Shown in pieces: positions 25,274-34,791 of a stretch of 64,000 bases of DNA. The position numbers and the translations under genes were made by a program. Where the stretch lies: positions 201,718 through 265,717 of the forward strand of contig CAVQBL010000018.1 of the NCBI GenBank assembly GCA_963710715.1, written 5' to 3'. The stretch comes from CAVQBL01 sp963710715. Lineage in GTDB: Bacteria; Pseudomonadota; Gammaproteobacteria; DSM-16500. Numbering within the stretch: position 1 is the first letter of the stretch; each line of letters starts with the position of its first letter. The notes beneath the pieces were generated by a model that was given only the letters and a program-made list of their open reading frames with translations, made no database searches and was not told where the DNA came from.

Positions 25274-25681
25274 ATGAACACTAAGCGCGATGTCGGTGAT
25301 GAAATCATTAAGAGCATGCAAGAAGCTGTTGACTATATGCGTGGTAAAAAAACTCGTGCTGTTACGCATAAAGTCAAAATACCAGATAAAATTAACGTGA
25401 AATCAATTAGGATGAGTCTAAGATTGTCTCGTCTTGCATTTGCAAATCGTTTTGGCTTTAGCTCGCGTACTTTACAGCATTGGGAGCAGGGTAACAGACG
25501 TCCTCAGGGTGCTGCACGAGTTCTTCTTTTGTTATTGCAACGAGACCCCGAAACAATTGAAAATATTTTGAATCCTGAACTGAAATCTCAGTCCATAAAG
25601 TATTACGAGACTTCAAATAGGCGAGTAGCTTCGTCATATAAAGTGATGGAGAAAAAAAAGAGCTATAAAACTAAAAAATAG
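25274..25681 (+). CDS. Orphan HTH antitoxin (NadS-like)
   Basis: The 135-residue protein has a NadS/HigA-type helix-turn-helix: INVKSIRMSLRLSRLAFANR, FGFSSRTLQHWEQGNRRPQG, followed by ARVLLLLLQRDPETIENIL. It has an unusual basic, serine/lysine-rich tail. A GTGAGG site precedes the ATG. The expected toxin gene in front is reduced to a stub. Its last 11 bases overlap the 3' end of the convergent queG. Confidence 0.85.
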   Translation: MNTKRDVGDEIIKSMQEAVDYMRGKKTRAVTHKVKIPDKINVKSIRMSLRLSRLAFANRFGFSSRTLQHWEQGNRRPQGAARVLLLLLQRDPETIENILNPELKSQSIKYYETSNRRVASSYKVMEKKKSYKTKK

Positions 25682-26741
25682 ACTTGTTTGCTTGTTGCTC
25701 TAATGCCCACTCAACATGTTCTCTCACTAAAGCAGAAGGATGGTGCGCTTTACTTTGTAATGCATGAGCAATCTTTTCATTGCGAGGTGCATTGCCTAAT
25801 GCAACAGCAATATTTCTTAACCAACATTCATAACCAATACGCCGAATTGCTGATCCTTCGGTTTTACGTAAAAATTCTTCTTCTGACCAAGAAAATAATT
25901 CGATAAGATCCGGCGTTGCTAAACCATGCCGGGGGTGAAAATCTTTTTCGTCTGTGGGTTTCGCAAATCGATTCCAAGGGCAAACTAATTGGCAATCATC
26001 ACAACCATAAATGCGATTACCCATTAAGGGGCGCAGTTCTACTGGAATAGCTTCGCGCAATTCAATAGTCAGATACGAAATGCAACGTCTGGCATCCAAT
26101 TGATACGGGCCCACAATGGCTTGAGTAGGGCAAATATCAATGCATGCGCTGCATGTGCCGCAGTGATTTTTAACTGGCTCATCAATAGGTAAAGGCAAAT
26201 CAGTATAAATTTCTCCAAGAAAAAACCAGGACCCTGCTTGGCGATTTAATAAATTGGTGTGTTTGCCAATCCAACCCAGGCCCGCTTTTTCTGCTAAGGG
26301 TTTCTCCAATACAGGGGCGCTGTCTGCAAAAGCACGATAGCCAAATTTGCCTATATTTTCTGTTACTTTTTCCGCAAGCGTATTTAAACGTTTGCGAATG
26401 AGTTTGTGATAATCACGACCTAGTGCGTAACGTGAAATATAACCTAGGTATTGATTTTGTAATACTTTAGTAATATTGGAATCAGGGGGTAAATAATCCA
26501 TGCGAGCAGAGATAACGCGAATTGTCTCGGGAACGAGTTCATGGGGGCGATAACGTTTACTACCATGCGTTTTCATATAATGCATTTCGCCATGGAAGTT
26601 TTTTTCCAGCCAAGTTTTAAAGGGAGTTTCATGTTGACTCAGATCGGTATCGGTAATGCCAATTTGTTGGAATCCTAGTTCTCTACCCCAGCATTTAATG
26701 TCATTGGCAAGTTGGTGGTAATCAATATTGGTGTTGTTCAT
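25671..26741 (-). CDS. queG: Epoxyqueuosine reductase QueG
   Basis: The 356-residue protein has the cobalamin-binding N-terminal region (YHKLIRKRLNTLAEK, FADSAPVLEKPLAEKAGLGW), two 4Fe-4S motifs (CGTCSACIDICP and CDDCQLVCPWN) and a C-terminal HEAT-like region (RRIGYECWLRNIAVALGN). It carries out the last step of queuosine synthesis on tRNA. It is divergent from nnrD, as in E. coli. Confidence 0.96.
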   Translation of the reverse strand: MNNTNIDYHQLANDIKCWGRELGFQQIGITDTDLSQHETPFKTWLEKNFHGEMHYMKTHGSKRYRPHELVPETIRVISARMDYLPPDSNITKVLQNQYLGYISRYALGRDYHKLIRKRLNTLAEKVTENIGKFGYRAFADSAPVLEKPLAEKAGLGWIGKHTNLLNRQAGSWFFLGEIYTDLPLPIDEPVKNHCGTCSACIDICPTQAIVGPYQLDARRCISYLTIELREAIPVELRPLMGNRIYGCDDCQLVCPWNRFAKPTDEKDFHPRHGLATPDLIELFSWSEEEFLRKTEGSAIRRIGYECWLRNIAVALGNAPRNEKIAHALQSKAHHPSALVREHVEWALEQQANKSIF

Positions 26742-26773
26742 GAGGGAATTATATACTAAACCTTAGACTGTAG

Positions 26774-26803
26774 GGTGGACAAAGGCCTACGGCCGTGTCC
26801 ACC
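26774..26803. repeat. Small GC-rich hairpin between queG and nnrD
   Basis: GGTGGAC and GTCCACC are reverse complements around an inner GGCC/GGCC, giving a 30-base hairpin in an AT-rich divergent promoter interval. It may be a fragment of a palindromic repeat or a regulatory structure. Confidence 0.4.
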
Positions 26804-26822
26804 AAATAAGGAATTTATCATA

Positions 26823-27647
26823 ATGCATCCCGAGATTGAAAAACTGCAACTTAATCAATTTAAAGATTACCTCAAACCACGACAGCGCGCCGCGCATAAA
26901 GGAGATTTTGGTCACGTATTAGTCGTGGGTGGAGATTATGGGTTCTCAGGTGCAGTGCGTTTAGCAGCAGAAGCCGCATTGCGTGTCGGTGCGGGGCTAG
27001 TCAGTGTAGCGACTCGACCTGAACATGCTCTTACTTTAAATGTAATGCGGCCTGAAATGATGTGTCATGGCATACGTACAATGAAAGAGTTTCAGGCGCT
27101 TTGTAAAAAAGCCACAGTCATTGTAATAGGCACTGGCATGGGTCGTTCAGCGTGGGCAAAACAACTCTTAGCAGCATCCATCAAAACAAAAAAACCATTA
27201 GTCGTTGATGCCGATGCGTTAAATTTATTAGCAGAAAAACCCACACACTATCCGAATTGGATTTTAACGCCACATCCTGGAGAAGCGGCGCGGCTATTAA
27301 AAACTACCACAGATGAAGTTCAACATGACCGTGTAACAGCAATTAGAAAACTACAAAATAAATATGCGGGTGTTTGCATATTGAAAGGCGCAGGCAGCTT
27401 GGTTTTAGGGCCCAATTCAACTATTACCATGTGTGATCAAGGGAATCCCGGTATGGCATCGGGTGGCATGGGTGATGTTTTGAGTGGTGTCATAGGCGGC
27501 TTAGTCGCACAACATATTCCACTGGATATCGCGGCGCAATTAGGTGTAGTAGTACATGCAGCAGCGGGTGATTTAGCTGCACGCGACGGTGAGCGTGGAA
27601 TGCTTGCATTGGATTTGATGCCATATTTACGAAAGTTGGTAAATTAA
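26823..27647 (+). CDS. nnrD: ADP-dependent NAD(P)H-hydrate dehydratase, dehydratase domain only
   Basis: The protein of about 274 residues shows the carbohydrate-kinase-like fold of the YjeF C-terminal domain: HKGDFGHVLVVGGDYGFSGA, PLVVDADALNLLA, WILTPHPGEAARLL and NPGMASGGMGDVLSGVIGGL. It repairs hydrated NAD(P)H. In E. coli this domain is fused to an N-terminal epimerase (NnrE); that half is absent here. ATG 26823 is preferred over upstream codons because the sequence before it falls in the GC-rich hairpin. Confidence 0.94.
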   Translation: MHPEIEKLQLNQFKDYLKPRQRAAHKGDFGHVLVVGGDYGFSGAVRLAAEAALRVGAGLVSVATRPEHALTLNVMRPEMMCHGIRTMKEFQALCKKATVIVIGTGMGRSAWAKQLLAASIKTKKPLVVDADALNLLAEKPTHYPNWILTPHPGEAARLLKTTTDEVQHDRVTAIRKLQNKYAGVCILKGAGSLVLGPNSTITMCDQGNPGMASGGMGDVLSGVIGGLVAQHIPLDIAAQLGVVVHAAAGDLAARDGERGMLALDLMPYLRKLVN

Positions 27648-27650
27648 AGA

Positions 27651-28109
27651 ATGAGCAGTATTACGAAATATATTCCTGATGAGTCAGCCATGTTGGCGCT
27701 CGGTGCGCAACTTGCGGCTGCATGTGGTGATACGGCAGTGATTTTTTTATCAGGCCAGTTGGGCGCGGGAAAGACTACGTTATCGCGAGGGTTTTTACAG
27801 GGACTTGGGCATCCCGGCAAAGTGAAAAGCCCAACTTATACATTAGTTGAGCCGTATGAGATCGCGGGGAAAAAAATTTTCCATTTTGATTTTTATCGCG
27901 TACGTGATCCACGTGAGCTAGACTTTATTGGCATAGAAGATTATTTTGTGCCGCAAACAATCTGTTTAGTTGAGTGGCCTGAACAAGGGCAAGGATTTTT
28001 ACCACTAGCGGATCTCTTTTGTTATTTAGAACAATATGAATCAGGACGAAAAATAACCATGACTGCAAATACAGAACGTGGCAAAATGATTTTACAACGG
28101 ATGAATTAG
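27651..28109 (+). CDS. tsaE: tRNA threonylcarbamoyladenosine biosynthesis ATPase TsaE
   Basis: The 152-residue protein has a Walker A loop in LSGQLGAGKTTLSRGFLQGL, then VKSPTYTLVEPY, HFDFYRV and LVEWPEQGQ, all diagnostic of TsaE. It powers the TsaBDE complex that makes t6A37. It starts 3 bases after nnrD, in the order nnrD-tsaE-amidase-mutL-miaA. Confidence 0.96.
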   Translation: MSSITKYIPDESAMLALGAQLAAACGDTAVIFLSGQLGAGKTTLSRGFLQGLGHPGKVKSPTYTLVEPYEIAGKKIFHFDFYRVRDPRELDFIGIEDYFVPQTICLVEWPEQGQGFLPLADLFCYLEQYESGRKITMTANTERGKMILQRMN

Positions 28110-28115
28110 AGTTTT

Positions 28116-29297
28116 ATGAAAAATAAATTACTCATATACTTAGCACGGTTCTTAGGAATTATTATTTTATCTTTGTCATTACCTGTTTTTGCTAAGCAAG
28201 CAACGTTAACCAAGATGCAAGTTGACACGACAGATGCAGCTACGCGTATTGTATTTAAACTCACACAAGCAATAAACAAACCACGTGTTTACGCTTTATC
28301 AAAACCCTCTCGCTTGGTGATTGATTTCGAAGGCACGCAGTTGTCATCGGGATTAAAAAATTTTAATTTTACGAATACACTCATTAAACAAGTTCGTGCT
28401 GGACAGCCCAGTCCTTCCAATTTGCGTTTAGTATTGGAGCTGAGTTCTCCTATTCATTGGAATGGTTGGATTCGCAGTACCGAAGTGATTGTAAATTTGT
28501 CCCCCACTCGAGGTAAGCTTTCTGCGCATGTGCCTATTACTGCTCCACAAAGTTCTGTTGTACAGGCAAAAAAATCCTCCAAATCTTCTCCACAGTTTAA
28601 GACAGCACATCCCGTTATTATCGTGATTGATGCAGGTCATGGTGGAAAAGATTCCGGAGCGGTTGGAATGCTAGGCACAAAAGAAAAAGATGTCGTATTG
28701 GCGATTGCAAAAAGACTGGCAGTATTAATCAATGCGGAGCCCAATATGCGTGCTGAGTTAACGCGGCATGGCGATTATTTTGTTCCATTGCGTGATCGTA
28801 TTAAGCTGGCGCGCAAAGACAAGGCCGATTTATTTATTGCTATTCATGCGGACTCTTATTTTCATCCGCGTGCCAGAGGTGCGTCTGTATATGCCTTGTC
28901 TCAGCGTGGTGCTACCAGTGAAGCGGCGCGCTGGCTAGCAAAACGAGATAATTATTCTGAATTAGATGGCGTGAATTTAGGTGAATTAGAAGATAAAAGT
29001 CCTTTAGTGCGTTTAGTATTGATTGATTTAGCACAAACGACAACGATTTCTGATAGTTTACGTTTGGGAAGAACATTGCTGGATGAATTGGATGATATTA
29101 CGAAATTGCACCATGCACGTGTTGAGCAAGCGCCTTTCGTGGTATTAAAATCACCGGATATTCCTTCGATTCTAGTAGAAACAGGTTTTATTTCAAATGG
29201 TGCTGAAGAAATGCGTCTGCGAGATAAACGTTACCAAGATAAAATTGCGCGCGCATTGTTGAACGGTGTGAAGAAATATTCAGCATTGGACGCTTAA
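28116..29297 (+). CDS. amiB: N-acetylmuramoyl-L-alanine amidase with AMIN domain
   Basis: The 393-residue protein begins with a signal peptide (hydrophobic IIILSLSLPVFA), then an AMIN domain (VIFKLTQAINKPRVYALSKP is close to AMIN repeats) and an amidase-3 domain with zinc ligands in IDAGHGGKDSGAVG, the LFIAIHADSYFHP histidine and VETGFISNGAEE. It cleaves septal peptidoglycan for cell separation. The choice between amiB and amiC names is by position next to mutL. Confidence 0.92.
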   Translation: MKNKLLIYLARFLGIIILSLSLPVFAKQATLTKMQVDTTDAATRIVFKLTQAINKPRVYALSKPSRLVIDFEGTQLSSGLKNFNFTNTLIKQVRAGQPSPSNLRLVLELSSPIHWNGWIRSTEVIVNLSPTRGKLSAHVPITAPQSSVVQAKKSSKSSPQFKTAHPVIIVIDAGHGGKDSGAVGMLGTKEKDVVLAIAKRLAVLINAEPNMRAELTRHGDYFVPLRDRIKLARKDKADLFIAIHADSYFHPRARGASVYALSQRGATSEAARWLAKRDNYSELDGVNLGELEDKSPLVRLVLIDLAQTTTISDSLRLGRTLLDELDDITKLHHARVEQAPFVVLKSPDIPSILVETGFISNGAEEMRLRDKRYQDKIARALLNGVKKYSALDA

Positions 29298-29402
29298 CGT
29301 GGTTTTTAGGCCCTACTAAAATGGCTTGATTTTCGACCAATAATTTAAATAAATGAGTAGACTTTTGACCATATTCTTAATAAAATGATCTGAATTACAA
29401 CC

Positions 29403-30761
29403 ATGGCGAAGCATAATTCATTGAATAGATATATATATTTTGATTTGTATCGTTGGCGACATGCAGTCACGCGTAAACCACTTTTATTGCGAGGAGCGAG
29501 ACAGGTGGGAAAAACGCATGTCATCAGACAACTTGGGCAAACATTTAGAAATTTTGTTGAAATCAATTTCGAGAAAACACCTGAATTAAAAAAAATATTT
29601 GAACTTGATCTTGATCCAATACGTATTGTAAGAGAAATTTCAATTGCTCTTAACGTTATTATTTCTCCATTAGAAACGCTACTTTTCATTGATGAAATAC
29701 AGGAAATGCCACGTGCCATCATTGCATTGCGATACTTCTATGAAGAGATGCCAAATTTACATGTCATTGGTGCAGGTTCACTTGTTGATTTTGCAATTGA
29801 TCAGGTAGGCGTTCCTGTTGGCAGAATCAGTTTTTTATACATGTATCCGATGTCATTTATTGAATATTTATGCGCGAGCAATAACAAGCAATTAGCACAT
29901 GAAATTATTTATCATAAACCAACCGACATGCTGAGTGATCTCATACACATCAAAGCATTGCGTTTGCTGGGTGAATACATGGCAATAGGTGGTATGCCAA
30001 AAGTGGTTCATGAATGGATATCGAAAAAGGATCTTCAATCATGTACAACTTTATTACGAGATATTAAAAACGCTTATGAGCAAGATTTTTCAAAATACGC
30101 GAAAAAAAATCAAATAAAATATGTTGAATTACTTTTTAAAAATATTCCCCGTTTAATTTGCCAACAATTTAAGTACTCCCATATTGAATCAGATTACAGA
30201 AAAAGAGAATTAGAGCCAGCACTATGGCTGTTAGAAAAAGCAGGTATTGTACATCAAGTAATACACACCTCAGCTAACGGTATACCGCTTGGCGCTGAAG
30301 CAAAGTTACATAAATTTAAATTACTCATGCTTGATGTAGGGCTCAACCAAACCCTATTAGGCTTGCACCTCAAGGATTGGTTTATTGATCCGATACCCGC
30401 GTTTGTTAATAAAGGTAGTCTATCTGAAAATTTTGTAGGCCAGGAATTGCTAGCTTATTCTGATCCAACAGATAAACAACAAATTTATTATTGGAGTAAA
30501 GAGACAAAAGCAAGTAGTGCCGAAGTTGATTATGTTGTGACTGAGCAAGGTCATATTATCCCAGTTGAAGTCAAAAGTGGTCACGGTGCCACACTGCAAA
30601 GTATGCGAATGTTTTTAAAATCACATCCTCATTCAACACATGGCATTCGATTTTCAACACACAATTATTCGCTTCATGATGGCATTTACTCATATCCGCT
30701 GTATGCGGTTTCCAGTATCACTGAAAATAAAGAGCGATTAATGGCGTTGATTGAGGCGTAA
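29403..30761 (+). CDS. AAA ATPase with DUF4143 domain
   Basis: The 452-residue protein has Walker A in LLLRGARQVGKTHVIRQLG, Walker B in LLFIDEIQEMP, a sensor region (VIGAGSLVDFAI) and a C-terminal DUF4143/nuclease-like part (SSAEVDYVVTEQGHIIPVEV, then KSG). Such proteins are common, scattered and of unknown function. It separates the amidase gene from mutL, normally adjacent genes, so it was probably inserted. No partner gene is beside it. Confidence 0.85.
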   Translation: MAKHNSLNRYIYFDLYRWRHAVTRKPLLLRGARQVGKTHVIRQLGQTFRNFVEINFEKTPELKKIFELDLDPIRIVREISIALNVIISPLETLLFIDEIQEMPRAIIALRYFYEEMPNLHVIGAGSLVDFAIDQVGVPVGRISFLYMYPMSFIEYLCASNNKQLAHEIIYHKPTDMLSDLIHIKALRLLGEYMAIGGMPKVVHEWISKKDLQSCTTLLRDIKNAYEQDFSKYAKKNQIKYVELLFKNIPRLICQQFKYSHIESDYRKRELEPALWLLEKAGIVHQVIHTSANGIPLGAEAKLHKFKLLMLDVGLNQTLLGLHLKDWFIDPIPAFVNKGSLSENFVGQELLAYSDPTDKQQIYYWSKETKASSAEVDYVVTEQGHIIPVEVKSGHGATLQSMRMFLKSHPHSTHGIRFSTHNYSLHDGIYSYPLYAVSSITENKERLMALIEA

Positions 30762-30850
30762 AAGTTAGCTGTGCTGCTCAGCAGCCTGTGGTATAAAGCT
30801 CGTGGGCGCGATGGTTTTGGCCATTTACTTAGTGGGGGAATTTAACTCAA

Positions 30851-32641
30851 ATGAACCGAATTCAAACATTAACTTCAACATTAGCTAATCAAATTGCCGC
30901 AGGCGAAGTGATTGAGCGTCCTGCTTCCGTCGTTAAAGAGTTAGTCGAAAATAGTTTGGATGCAGGTGCGTCTAAAATTGATTTAGATATTGAACAAGGT
31001 GGAGCGCGTTTAATTCGAGTACGTGATAATGGTTCGGGTATTCATCAAGATGATTTAGTATTGGCGCTCTGCCGACATACAACCAGTAAAATAAAAAATC
31101 TAGATGATCTCGAACAAATTATGACATTGGGATTTCGCGGTGAGGCATTAGCGAGTATTGGTTCTGTGTCACGTTTAACACTGATTTCAGCAGCGACAGA
31201 AGGTGCAGGATGGCAAGTTGCAACACAAGGTACAGAAGCAGAACCGAACTTAAATCGGGCGGCACATCCGCAGGGAACAACGATTGAAGTACGCGAATTA
31301 TTTTTTAATACCCCAGCGCGTAGAAAATTTTTACGTACCGAAAAAACCGAATTTGAACATATCGATGAGTTAATAAAACGTATTGCACTAAGCGCTTTTA
31401 CTGTTGATTTTACGCTTAAACATAATCAAAAGCTGATTCGCCAGTATCGTGCAGCTCATTCTGATGTGGAACGCGAACAGCGTGTAGCAAGTTTATGTGG
31501 TGCTGCTTTCATTGAGCACGCACTTAAAATTGAAACGGAAATTGCTGGATTAAAATTATCGGGTTGGATTGCATTACCCACGTTTTCACGTGCTCAGGCA
31601 GATTTGCAATATTTTTATGTGAATGGTCGTATGGTGCGTGACAAATTAATGACACATGCAGTGAGACAGGCTTACCATGATGTGCTGTATGGTGATCGGC
31701 ATCCCGCATTTGTGCTGTTTTTAGAAATTGCGCCACAGCAAGTAGATGTGAATGTACATCCTACCAAACACGAAGTGCGTTTTCGTGAAAGTCGATTAGT
31801 GCATGATTTTATTCATCGCAGTTTGGAAAATGTACTTCTGAAAATTCGACCAGGATCGACATCTACAGTGGCTGTTTCTCCTGCTGCACCTGTGTATCGA
31901 TCAGAACACCGCGCGAAGCCAGAGTACAAAATAAAAGAGCAAATGTCAGTGTATGGTAAATTGCATGAGCCGGTAGCCGTGGCTCCAGTAAAAATTATTC
32001 AAGAACCTTGTGTTGAACATGCAACCATTAAGATGGAAATAGAAAACAAGAATGATATTCCACCACTCGGATTTGCATTGGCACAACTTTCCAATATTTA
32101 TATTTTGGCAGAAAATGCAAAAGGGCTGGTTTTGGTTGATATGCACGCCGCTCATGAACGTGTGATGTATGAACAATTGAAACACGATTTTGCTAAACAA
32201 AAAATGATTGCACAGCCATTGTTGATTCCACTTACGGTTAAGCTGAGTGAGCGTGAAGTCAATTTAATAGAAAATCATGCGGAAATTTTTTCGCAGCTGG
32301 GAATGAAAGTTGAGCGTATGAGCCAAGAAACGGTAGTGGTTCGTGAAGTGCCCAATTTATTGCGTGATGGGAACATGGAGCAATTCATTCACGATATTGC
32401 AGCCGATTTAATTACTCACGAAAAAAGTTCCCGCCTGGATGAGCATATAAATCATTTACTTTCTACTATGGCGTGCCACGGTGCGGTACGTGCGCACCGT
32501 AAATTAACTCTCCCAGAAATGAATGCTTTGCTACGTGCGATGGAAAAAACCGATCACAGTGGTCAATGCAATCACGGACGACCCACGTGGATGCAGTTGT
32601 CATTGGCAGAGCTCGATAAAATGTTTTTACGTGGGCGCTAG
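30851..32641 (+). CDS. mutL: DNA mismatch repair protein MutL
   Basis: The 596-residue protein has the GHKL ATPase motifs VKELVENSLDAGA, RDNGSGI and GFRGEALASIGSV. Then come the transducer domain (FYVNGRMVRD, DVNVHPTKHEVRF), a proline-rich linker and the C-terminal dimerisation domain (VLVDMHAAHERVMYEQLK). The tail contains MACHGAVRAHRKL and CNHGRPTW. It couples MutS mismatch recognition to strand incision. The gene overlaps no neighbour and is followed 6 bases later by miaA. Confidence 0.97.
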   Translation: MNRIQTLTSTLANQIAAGEVIERPASVVKELVENSLDAGASKIDLDIEQGGARLIRVRDNGSGIHQDDLVLALCRHTTSKIKNLDDLEQIMTLGFRGEALASIGSVSRLTLISAATEGAGWQVATQGTEAEPNLNRAAHPQGTTIEVRELFFNTPARRKFLRTEKTEFEHIDELIKRIALSAFTVDFTLKHNQKLIRQYRAAHSDVEREQRVASLCGAAFIEHALKIETEIAGLKLSGWIALPTFSRAQADLQYFYVNGRMVRDKLMTHAVRQAYHDVLYGDRHPAFVLFLEIAPQQVDVNVHPTKHEVRFRESRLVHDFIHRSLENVLLKIRPGSTSTVAVSPAAPVYRSEHRAKPEYKIKEQMSVYGKLHEPVAVAPVKIIQEPCVEHATIKMEIENKNDIPPLGFALAQLSNIYILAENAKGLVLVDMHAAHERVMYEQLKHDFAKQKMIAQPLLIPLTVKLSEREVNLIENHAEIFSQLGMKVERMSQETVVVREVPNLLRDGNMEQFIHDIAADLITHEKSSRLDEHINHLLSTMACHGAVRAHRKLTLPEMNALLRAMEKTDHSGQCNHGRPTWMQLSLAELDKMFLRGR

Positions 32642-32647
32642 TACTGG

Positions 32648-33571
32648 ATGAGCAATTCTCCAATCATTTGTTTAATGGGCCCAACGGCTTCTGGTAAAAC
32701 ACAACTCGCTATTGAACTCGTCCAGCGTTTTCCTTTTGAAATTATTAGTGTTGATTCTGCCATGGTTTATCGCGGCATGGATATTGGCACTGCAAAACCC
32801 ACAGCGGATATTTTACGTATCGCACCCCACCATTTAATTGATATTTGTGATCCTGCAGAAGCTTATTCTGCCGCACAATTTTGTCATGACGCGTCACGCG
32901 CAATAGAAAATATTTTGGCGCGTAACAAAATTCCTTTATTAGTGGGTGGTACGATGTTGTATTTTCGTGCCCTGCAACGTGGATTAGCAGAAATGCCTTC
33001 TGCTGATTCTACGCTGCGCGCGGAATTAACCCGTGAAGGAACAGAAAAAGGTTGGGGTTATTTGCATCAACAGCTCGCTCAAGTTGATCCGGATGCAGCT
33101 AAACGCATTCATCCCAATGATAGCCAACGTATTCAACGCGCGTTGGAAGTTTATCGTTTGACAGGAAAAAGCTTAACGCTGTGGCAGCAAGGACATCATC
33201 AAGTGCTTGAACATCAATTTCACAATATTGCTATTGCACCACAAGATCGCGCAATTTTACATGCACGAATTGACTATCGATTTACTAAAATGCTAGAGAT
33301 GGGGCTGATTGAAGAAGTGCAAAAATTATTGCTGCGCGGTGATTTGGATTTAACTATGCCATCATTGCGTTCTGTGGGATATCGTCAGGTATGGGAATAT
33401 TTACAAGGGAAATTAACGTATGCAGAAATGCGTGACAAAGGTATTTTTGCCACGCGGCAATTTGCGAAGCGTCAGTTGACTTGGCTGCGCCATTGGCCAG
33501 ATTTGACGTGGTTTGATAGTGAAGCGAAAGATTTGTTTGGGCAAGTGCTAAGAAAACAAAATGAAATTTAA
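32648..33571 (+). CDS. miaA: tRNA dimethylallyltransferase MiaA
   Basis: The 307-residue protein has the P-loop CLMGPTASGKTQLAIEL, the substrate region ISVDSAMVYRGMDIGTAKP, VGGTMLYFRAL and DSQRIQRALEVYRLTGKSL. It transfers the dimethylallyl group to A37 of UNN-decoding tRNAs. In many gammaproteobacteria hfq follows directly; here about 6.8 kb separates the two. Confidence 0.97.
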   Translation: MSNSPIICLMGPTASGKTQLAIELVQRFPFEIISVDSAMVYRGMDIGTAKPTADILRIAPHHLIDICDPAEAYSAAQFCHDASRAIENILARNKIPLLVGGTMLYFRALQRGLAEMPSADSTLRAELTREGTEKGWGYLHQQLAQVDPDAAKRIHPNDSQRIQRALEVYRLTGKSLTLWQQGHHQVLEHQFHNIAIAPQDRAILHARIDYRFTKMLEMGLIEEVQKLLLRGDLDLTMPSLRSVGYRQVWEYLQGKLTYAEMRDKGIFATRQFAKRQLTWLRHWPDLTWFDSEAKDLFGQVLRKQNEI

Positions 33572-33634
33572 CTATTATCATAATTTTATTATATACTTAA
33601 AGTAGGGATGGCATAATAAGTAAAGGGGGTCAAT

Positions 33635-33970
33635 ATGAGTCGTAAAAGTAGTTGTCTTAGTCCAGTAGCGTTTGGATTAGCATCCGGTATTGTTAATGGA
33701 TTGGCAATGATGCTATTAGCTTGGGCGGGGCATTTTTATAGTTATGGAAAAGCATGGATAGATCAACTCACGCCGTTATACCATGGATACACAGATACTG
33801 TGTTTGGTGGGCTAGCTGGTTTAGGATGGGGGTTTCTTGTCGGTTTTATATTGGGTGTTATTTTTGCGTTCGTTTATAATTTTTTTCTCTGCTGCGTATG
33901 CCGCAAAGATAAAGAGGGTGAGGGATGCAAAAGCTGTGGGTGCGGAAGTAAATCGACAGAAATCAAATAA
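33635..33970 (+). CDS. Small two-helix membrane protein with Cys-rich tail
   Basis: The 111-residue protein has two hydrophobic segments (about residues 10-32 and 58-88) and a cysteine-rich, lysine-rich C-terminus (LCCVCRKDKEGEGCKSCGCG). Its glycine-rich helices and size recall the small bacteriophage-holin-like proteins annotated in Legionella and relatives, but no phage genes lie nearby. GGGGG before the ATG serves as ribosome-binding site. Confidence 0.6.
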   Translation: MSRKSSCLSPVAFGLASGIVNGLAMMLLAWAGHFYSYGKAWIDQLTPLYHGYTDTVFGGLAGLGWGFLVGFILGVIFAFVYNFFLCCVCRKDKEGEGCKSCGCGSKSTEIK

Positions 33971-34136
33971 CGTTTATATTGCGTAAGCATAAAAACCAAT
34001 TTTCATATTTTGCTTAGCAATATGAACGTTATCCCGTGAAGTTTTTACACGGGATCCATTAAATAGGCTTGGCGTAGGTGTTGATATCGTGAAATAATTC
34101 ACTTTAATAAGTGAAGACGGGTGTATTTATGTCGTC

Positions 34137-34210
34137 ACTTATCACCATTCTGGATTGCCACGCCTCACATAAAGCTAAAGCGTGAGGCTCGCAATGACGA
34201 GTTCTTTTTT
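34137..34210. repeat. Palindromic repeat family copy (half element)
   Basis: The segment reads CTGGATTGCCACG ... CTCGCAATGACGAG. It is nearly identical, in inverted orientation, to 55851-55924; by eye one or two differences in about 70 bases. It belongs to the same family as the longer palindromes at 51613, 54575 and 55851. It lies between two unrelated genes, about 20 bases before the DUF3592-like gene. Confidence 0.75.
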
Positions 34211-34230
34211 AAATAAATGGATCCTTGGAC

Positions 34231-34791
34231 ATGAAGCCCAGAAGTTTTTACACAACAGGAAGTAGCATTTTATGGTTCTTAGGACAAGTTATTGTTCTTC
34301 TTATTTGTCTTTGGTATATCGAATTTATCTACGATCAAGATATTTACCCCGATAAAGTTGTTGCTGAAACGTTTGGTGTAGCAGATTGTTCATTACTAAA
34401 CAAAACGTTGACTACAAGTGGTAAAGTCATTCATCGTTATCGCGCGGATTTTCAGCTGGTTTATTTTGTGAATGGAAAACAATATCAATCATGGACATCC
34501 GGTAATGGATTGGATCGCTCCGCAACGACAGATCTTGCTTCGCAACAAGATGTATTGAATCAATATAATGTAGGCGCAACGTATTCATGTTGGTACAACC
34601 CTGCAGTGCCACAAGCTGTCGTATTAGTGCAACGTCATAGTTGGTCCTCCAGTTTTCCATTGATTATTCCCTCGGTGATTGCCTTGATCATGATTTTTTA
34701 TTTGCTAAGATCAATACTGATTTTTTTTGGTTTTGTGACTATCAAAACACGCGAGGCAATTGACGAAAAACACAGTAGGAAAAGACAATGA
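34231..34791 (+). CDS. DUF3592-like membrane protein
   Basis: The protein of about 186 residues has an N-terminal membrane helix (ILWFLGQVIVLLICLWYIEF) and a C-terminal one (LIIPSVIALIMIFYLL), with an extracytoplasmic domain between them ending in YNVGATYSCWYNPAVPQAV. That last motif (V-x-CWYxPxxPxxxxL) is characteristic of DUF3592. Function unknown. ATG 34231 is taken; a TTG two codons earlier is possible. Its stop overlaps the ridA start (ATGA). Confidence 0.7.
   Translation: MKPRSFYTTGSSILWFLGQVIVLLICLWYIEFIYDQDIYPDKVVAETFGVADCSLLNKTLTTSGKVIHRYRADFQLVYFVNGKQYQSWTSGNGLDRSATTDLASQQDVLNQYNVGATYSCWYNPAVPQAVVLVQRHSWSSSFPLIIPSVIALIMIFYLLRSILIFFGFVTIKTREAIDEKHSRKRQ

Noticed and set aside
29403..30761. 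DUF4143 ATPase as part of a defence system
   Set aside because: No nuclease, methylase or other defence partner lies beside it; it is a solitary insertion.
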